Source of the DNA: JBEKYH01 sp049511115
GTDB taxonomy: Bacteria > Planctomycetota > Phycisphaerae > Tepidisphaerales > Tepidisphaeraceae
Assembly: GCA_049511115.1 (NCBI GenBank)
Contig: JBEKYH010000288.1
Coordinates: 1-6,734, forward strand
Direction of reading: 5' to 3'
Length of the DNA: 6,734 nt
In this document: in pieces, positions 5,415-6,734 of the stretch
Numbering within the stretch: the first letter of the stretch is position 1
Layout of the letters: each line of letters starts with the position of its first letter
The notes under the pieces: generated by a model
Databases searched by the model: none
What the model was told of the DNA's origin: nothing
Seen by the model: the letters and a program-made list of their open reading frames with translations, nothing else
Program-made: the position numbers and the translations under genes

Positions 5415-5465
5415 GCGGGCTCTCCTAAGCGGGCGTTATTCTTCTCCTCCCATCCAATTGACTCT

Positions 5466-6353
5466 ATGGGCAAATCACTCGCATTCATCGGCTTGGGGAT
5501 CATGGGCCGATCCATGGCGGCGCGACTGATGGAGGGGGGGAATTCCCTCACCGTTTTCACGCGCACGCGATCGACGGCGGCGGCGCTGATGGAACGCGGG
5601 GCGCGCTGGGCGGATTCGCCCGCCGAAGCGGCGCACGGGGCGGAGATGGTTTTTATCTGCGTCACGGACACGCCGGATGTGGTGGCCGTGATTGAAGGGG
5701 AAAAGGGAATTCTTTCGGCGGCGCGATCGGGGTTGATTGTCGTGGATCATTCGACGATCTCCCCCGCGGCGACGCGCGAGATGGCGGGGAAACTTGCGGA
5801 GAAGGGAACGGTGCTGCTCGACGCGCCGGTCAGCGGCGGGGATGTCGGGGCGAAGCAGGGGACCCTATCGATCATGGTGGGCGGCGAAACGAGCGCTTTC
5901 GACGTGGCGCTTCCATTATTCAAACTGATGGGAAAGACGATCACCCATTGCGGCGGGAGCGGGACGGGGCAGTTGACCAAACTCGTGAATCAGATTCTGG
6001 TGTCGGTGACCAACCTGGCGGTTTGCGAGGCGATGGTCTTCGCTCTGCAAAACGGCTTGGATTTGGCCAAGACGCTGGCGGCCGTTGGCGGGGGCGCGGC
6101 GGGAAGCTGGCAACTGGCGAACCTGGGGCCGAAGATGATGGATGGGGATTTCCGGCCGGGGTTTATGATTGATCTCCAGCAGAAAGATTTGCGGCTGGTT
6201 TTGCAGGCGGCGGGGCAGGCCAAGACGCCGGCCCTGGCGGCGAGCCTCGTGCACCAGCTCTTTGCGGCAGCGCAGGCGGATGGCCGCGGCAGGGAAGGGA
6301 CGCAGGCGCTGTTTACGGTGTTGCAGAAGATGGCCGGGGCCGGTGGCAAGTGA
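5466..6353 (+). CDS. NAD(P)-dependent beta-hydroxyacid dehydrogenase (3-hydroxyisobutyrate dehydrogenase / tartronate semialdehyde reductase family)
   Basis: This 295-residue soluble enzyme is full length for the family. It would interconvert a short beta-hydroxyacid and its semialdehyde. The N-terminal Rossmann fold carries GLGIMG (9-14). Arg33 and Arg35 in FTRTRS, after the second strand, suggest NADP(H) preference. The substrate loop DAPVSGG is at 119-125, the catalytic lysine is K172 in GQLTKLVNQ with N175 beside it, and K240/D241 match the conserved KD pair of the C-terminal helical domain. The family (3-hydroxyisobutyrate, tartronate semialdehyde, succinic semialdehyde) cannot be split by eye, and there are no valine or glyoxylate pathway genes nearby, so the substrate is left open. 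The ATG at 5466 must be correct because the nucleotide motif starts at residue 9, yet it has no Shine-Dalgarno. It may be co-transcribed with the kinase. Confidence 0.92.
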   Translation: MGKSLAFIGLGIMGRSMAARLMEGGNSLTVFTRTRSTAAALMERGARWADSPAEAAHGAEMVFICVTDTPDVVAVIEGEKGILSAARSGLIVVDHSTISPAATREMAGKLAEKGTVLLDAPVSGGDVGAKQGTLSIMVGGETSAFDVALPLFKLMGKTITHCGGSGTGQLTKLVNQILVSVTNLAVCEAMVFALQNGLDLAKTLAAVGGGAAGSWQLANLGPKMMDGDFRPGFMIDLQQKDLRLVLQAAGQAKTPALAASLVHQLFAAAQADGRGREGTQALFTVLQKMAGAGGK

Positions 6354-6412
6354 GCGGGATGGGAGCGACCCTGGGCGCGTCGCTCATTCCTTGTGTAGGC
6401 GCGGTACTTCTC

Positions 6413-6536
6413 CCCCTCTCCATGTACTCAGGGAGAGGGACGGAGTGAGGGTCGCTTTTGAGTTGCCAAAGCTACTTGCAAATGGGGCGAAGAAGAACCC
6501 TCACCCTAACCCTCTCCCTGAGTACATGGAGAGGGG
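6413..6536. repeat. Pair of inverted 40-nt GC-rich repeats (REP/BIME- or MITE-like)
   Basis: The arms 6413-6452 and 6497-6536 are inverted copies. The outer 27 nt match perfectly, and the inner 13 nt have four mismatches. They enclose 44 nt. Each arm is also its own hairpin (CCCTCTCC and GGAGAGGG around ATGTACTCA). The unit resembles the CCCTCACCCTAACCCTCTCC-type intergenic repeats I recall from many genomes. It lies 59 nt after the dehydrogenase stop codon, has no T-tract and encodes nothing, so it is more likely a dispersed non-coding repeat than a terminator, though it could protect the upstream transcript end. Confidence 0.75.
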
Positions 6537-6583
6537 ACCAGAAGCCAAGAGCGTGCGCCGGACCAAGCGGAGGCGATGCGGGT

Positions 6584-6611
6584 TTGACGGCTCGATCTAT
6601 ACGGTTATCAT
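6584..6611 (+). promoter_or_regulatory. Candidate promoter of the lipoprotein gene (TTGACG, 16 nt, TATCAT)
   Basis: TTGACG (6584-6589) and TATCAT (6606-6611) each match five of six consensus positions, with a 16-nt spacer. The start of transcription falls near 6618-6619, only two or three bases before the ATG at 6621. The message would be leaderless or nearly so, which agrees with the absence of a Shine-Dalgarno. The promoter also suggests that the lipoprotein gene is transcribed apart from the dehydrogenase. Confidence 0.5.
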
Positions 6612-6620
6612 TCGTAGCCC

Positions 6621-6734
6621 ATGAATGACCACATCGGGGCGGTGCCGCGGCGCGAACGGTTTTTCATCGCCATCTCACTTTTGGCCATGCTCACGGCAGG
6701 TTGCGCGCAGGACAGCCCGCCGGTGGCGGTGCAT
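6621..6734 (+). CDS. Lipoprotein, N-terminal part only (runs off the window)
   Basis: An open frame of 38 codons reaches the last base of the window without a stop. It begins with basic residues (R10, R11, R13), followed by a hydrophobic stretch (F14-L24) and the lipobox LTAGC with Cys28, then a Pro-containing linker. This is a type II (lipoprotein) signal peptide, so the mature protein would be lipid-anchored at Cys28. The paired arginines are not a good Tat motif. An in-frame TAG at 6615-6617 rules out an earlier start, so the ATG at 6621 is the first possible one. The function cannot be told from this fragment. Confidence 0.7.
   Translation, partial: MNDHIGAVPRRERFFIAISLLAMLTAGCAQDSPPVAVH

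Noticed and set aside
6413..6536. Rho-independent terminator of the dehydrogenase gene
   Set aside because: The stem is far longer than a normal terminator, each arm is its own palindrome, and there is no T-tract on either strand.
6354..6620. Coding sequence in the gap between the dehydrogenase and the lipoprotein
   Set aside because: The open frames here run through the inverted repeats and the dehydrogenase end in another frame. None has a plausible start or product.
1..6734. Insertion sequence, prophage, CRISPR array, tRNA or rRNA
   Set aside because: I saw no transposase, integrase, phage gene, regularly spaced long repeats or tRNA-like cloverleaf on either strand.

Overview
The window is about 60% GC and looks like chromosomal DNA of a free-living bacterium. 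The best guess is a member of the Planctomycetota. That placement is inferred from three things: the serine/threonine kinase architecture (short helical N-terminal domain, PknB-like catalytic domain, C-terminal membrane helix), the small SHOCT-type membrane protein, and the general lack of Shine-Dalgarno sequences. It was not tested by any search.

There are six protein-coding genes. The left half is on the minus strand. Read in the direction of transcription it holds a one-helix SHOCT membrane protein (4001 to 3636), a 375-nt spacer with the clpX leader, the unfoldase clpX (3260 to 1881), a 202-nt spacer rich in small hairpins, and a nine-helix rhomboid protease with a large exported C-terminal domain (1678 to 23). 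The right half is on the plus strand: a tail-anchored serine/threonine kinase (4155-5414), a beta-hydroxyacid dehydrogenase 51 nt further on (5466-6353), an intergenic pair of inverted GC-rich repeats (6413-6536), and the first 38 codons of a lipoprotein that runs off the window (6621-6734).

The two halves diverge from a 153-nt AT-rich intergenic region (4002-4154). Within it an exact extended -10 (TGGTATAAT, minus strand) overlaps a plus-strand TATACC that sits 18 nt from a perfect TTGACA. This looks like a shared, symmetric divergent promoter for the SHOCT gene and the kinase.

Functionally, clpX and the rhomboid are both proteolysis genes (cytosolic unfolding for ClpP, and intramembrane cleavage). 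No clpP is present and no direct link between the two can be shown. The kinase and the dehydrogenase may be co-transcribed, but nothing in the sequence ties the enzyme to a pathway. Only clpX and the SHOCT gene have a recognisable Shine-Dalgarno. The rhomboid and the lipoprotein have -10-like hexamers 8-9 nt before their start codons, which suggests leaderless messages. I see no mobile element, CRISPR array, tRNA, rRNA or classical rho-independent terminator, and no clear undescribed multi-gene system. The most notable items are the shared divergent promoter, the inverted-repeat pair, the decorated rhomboid and the Gly/Pro-rich head of ClpX.
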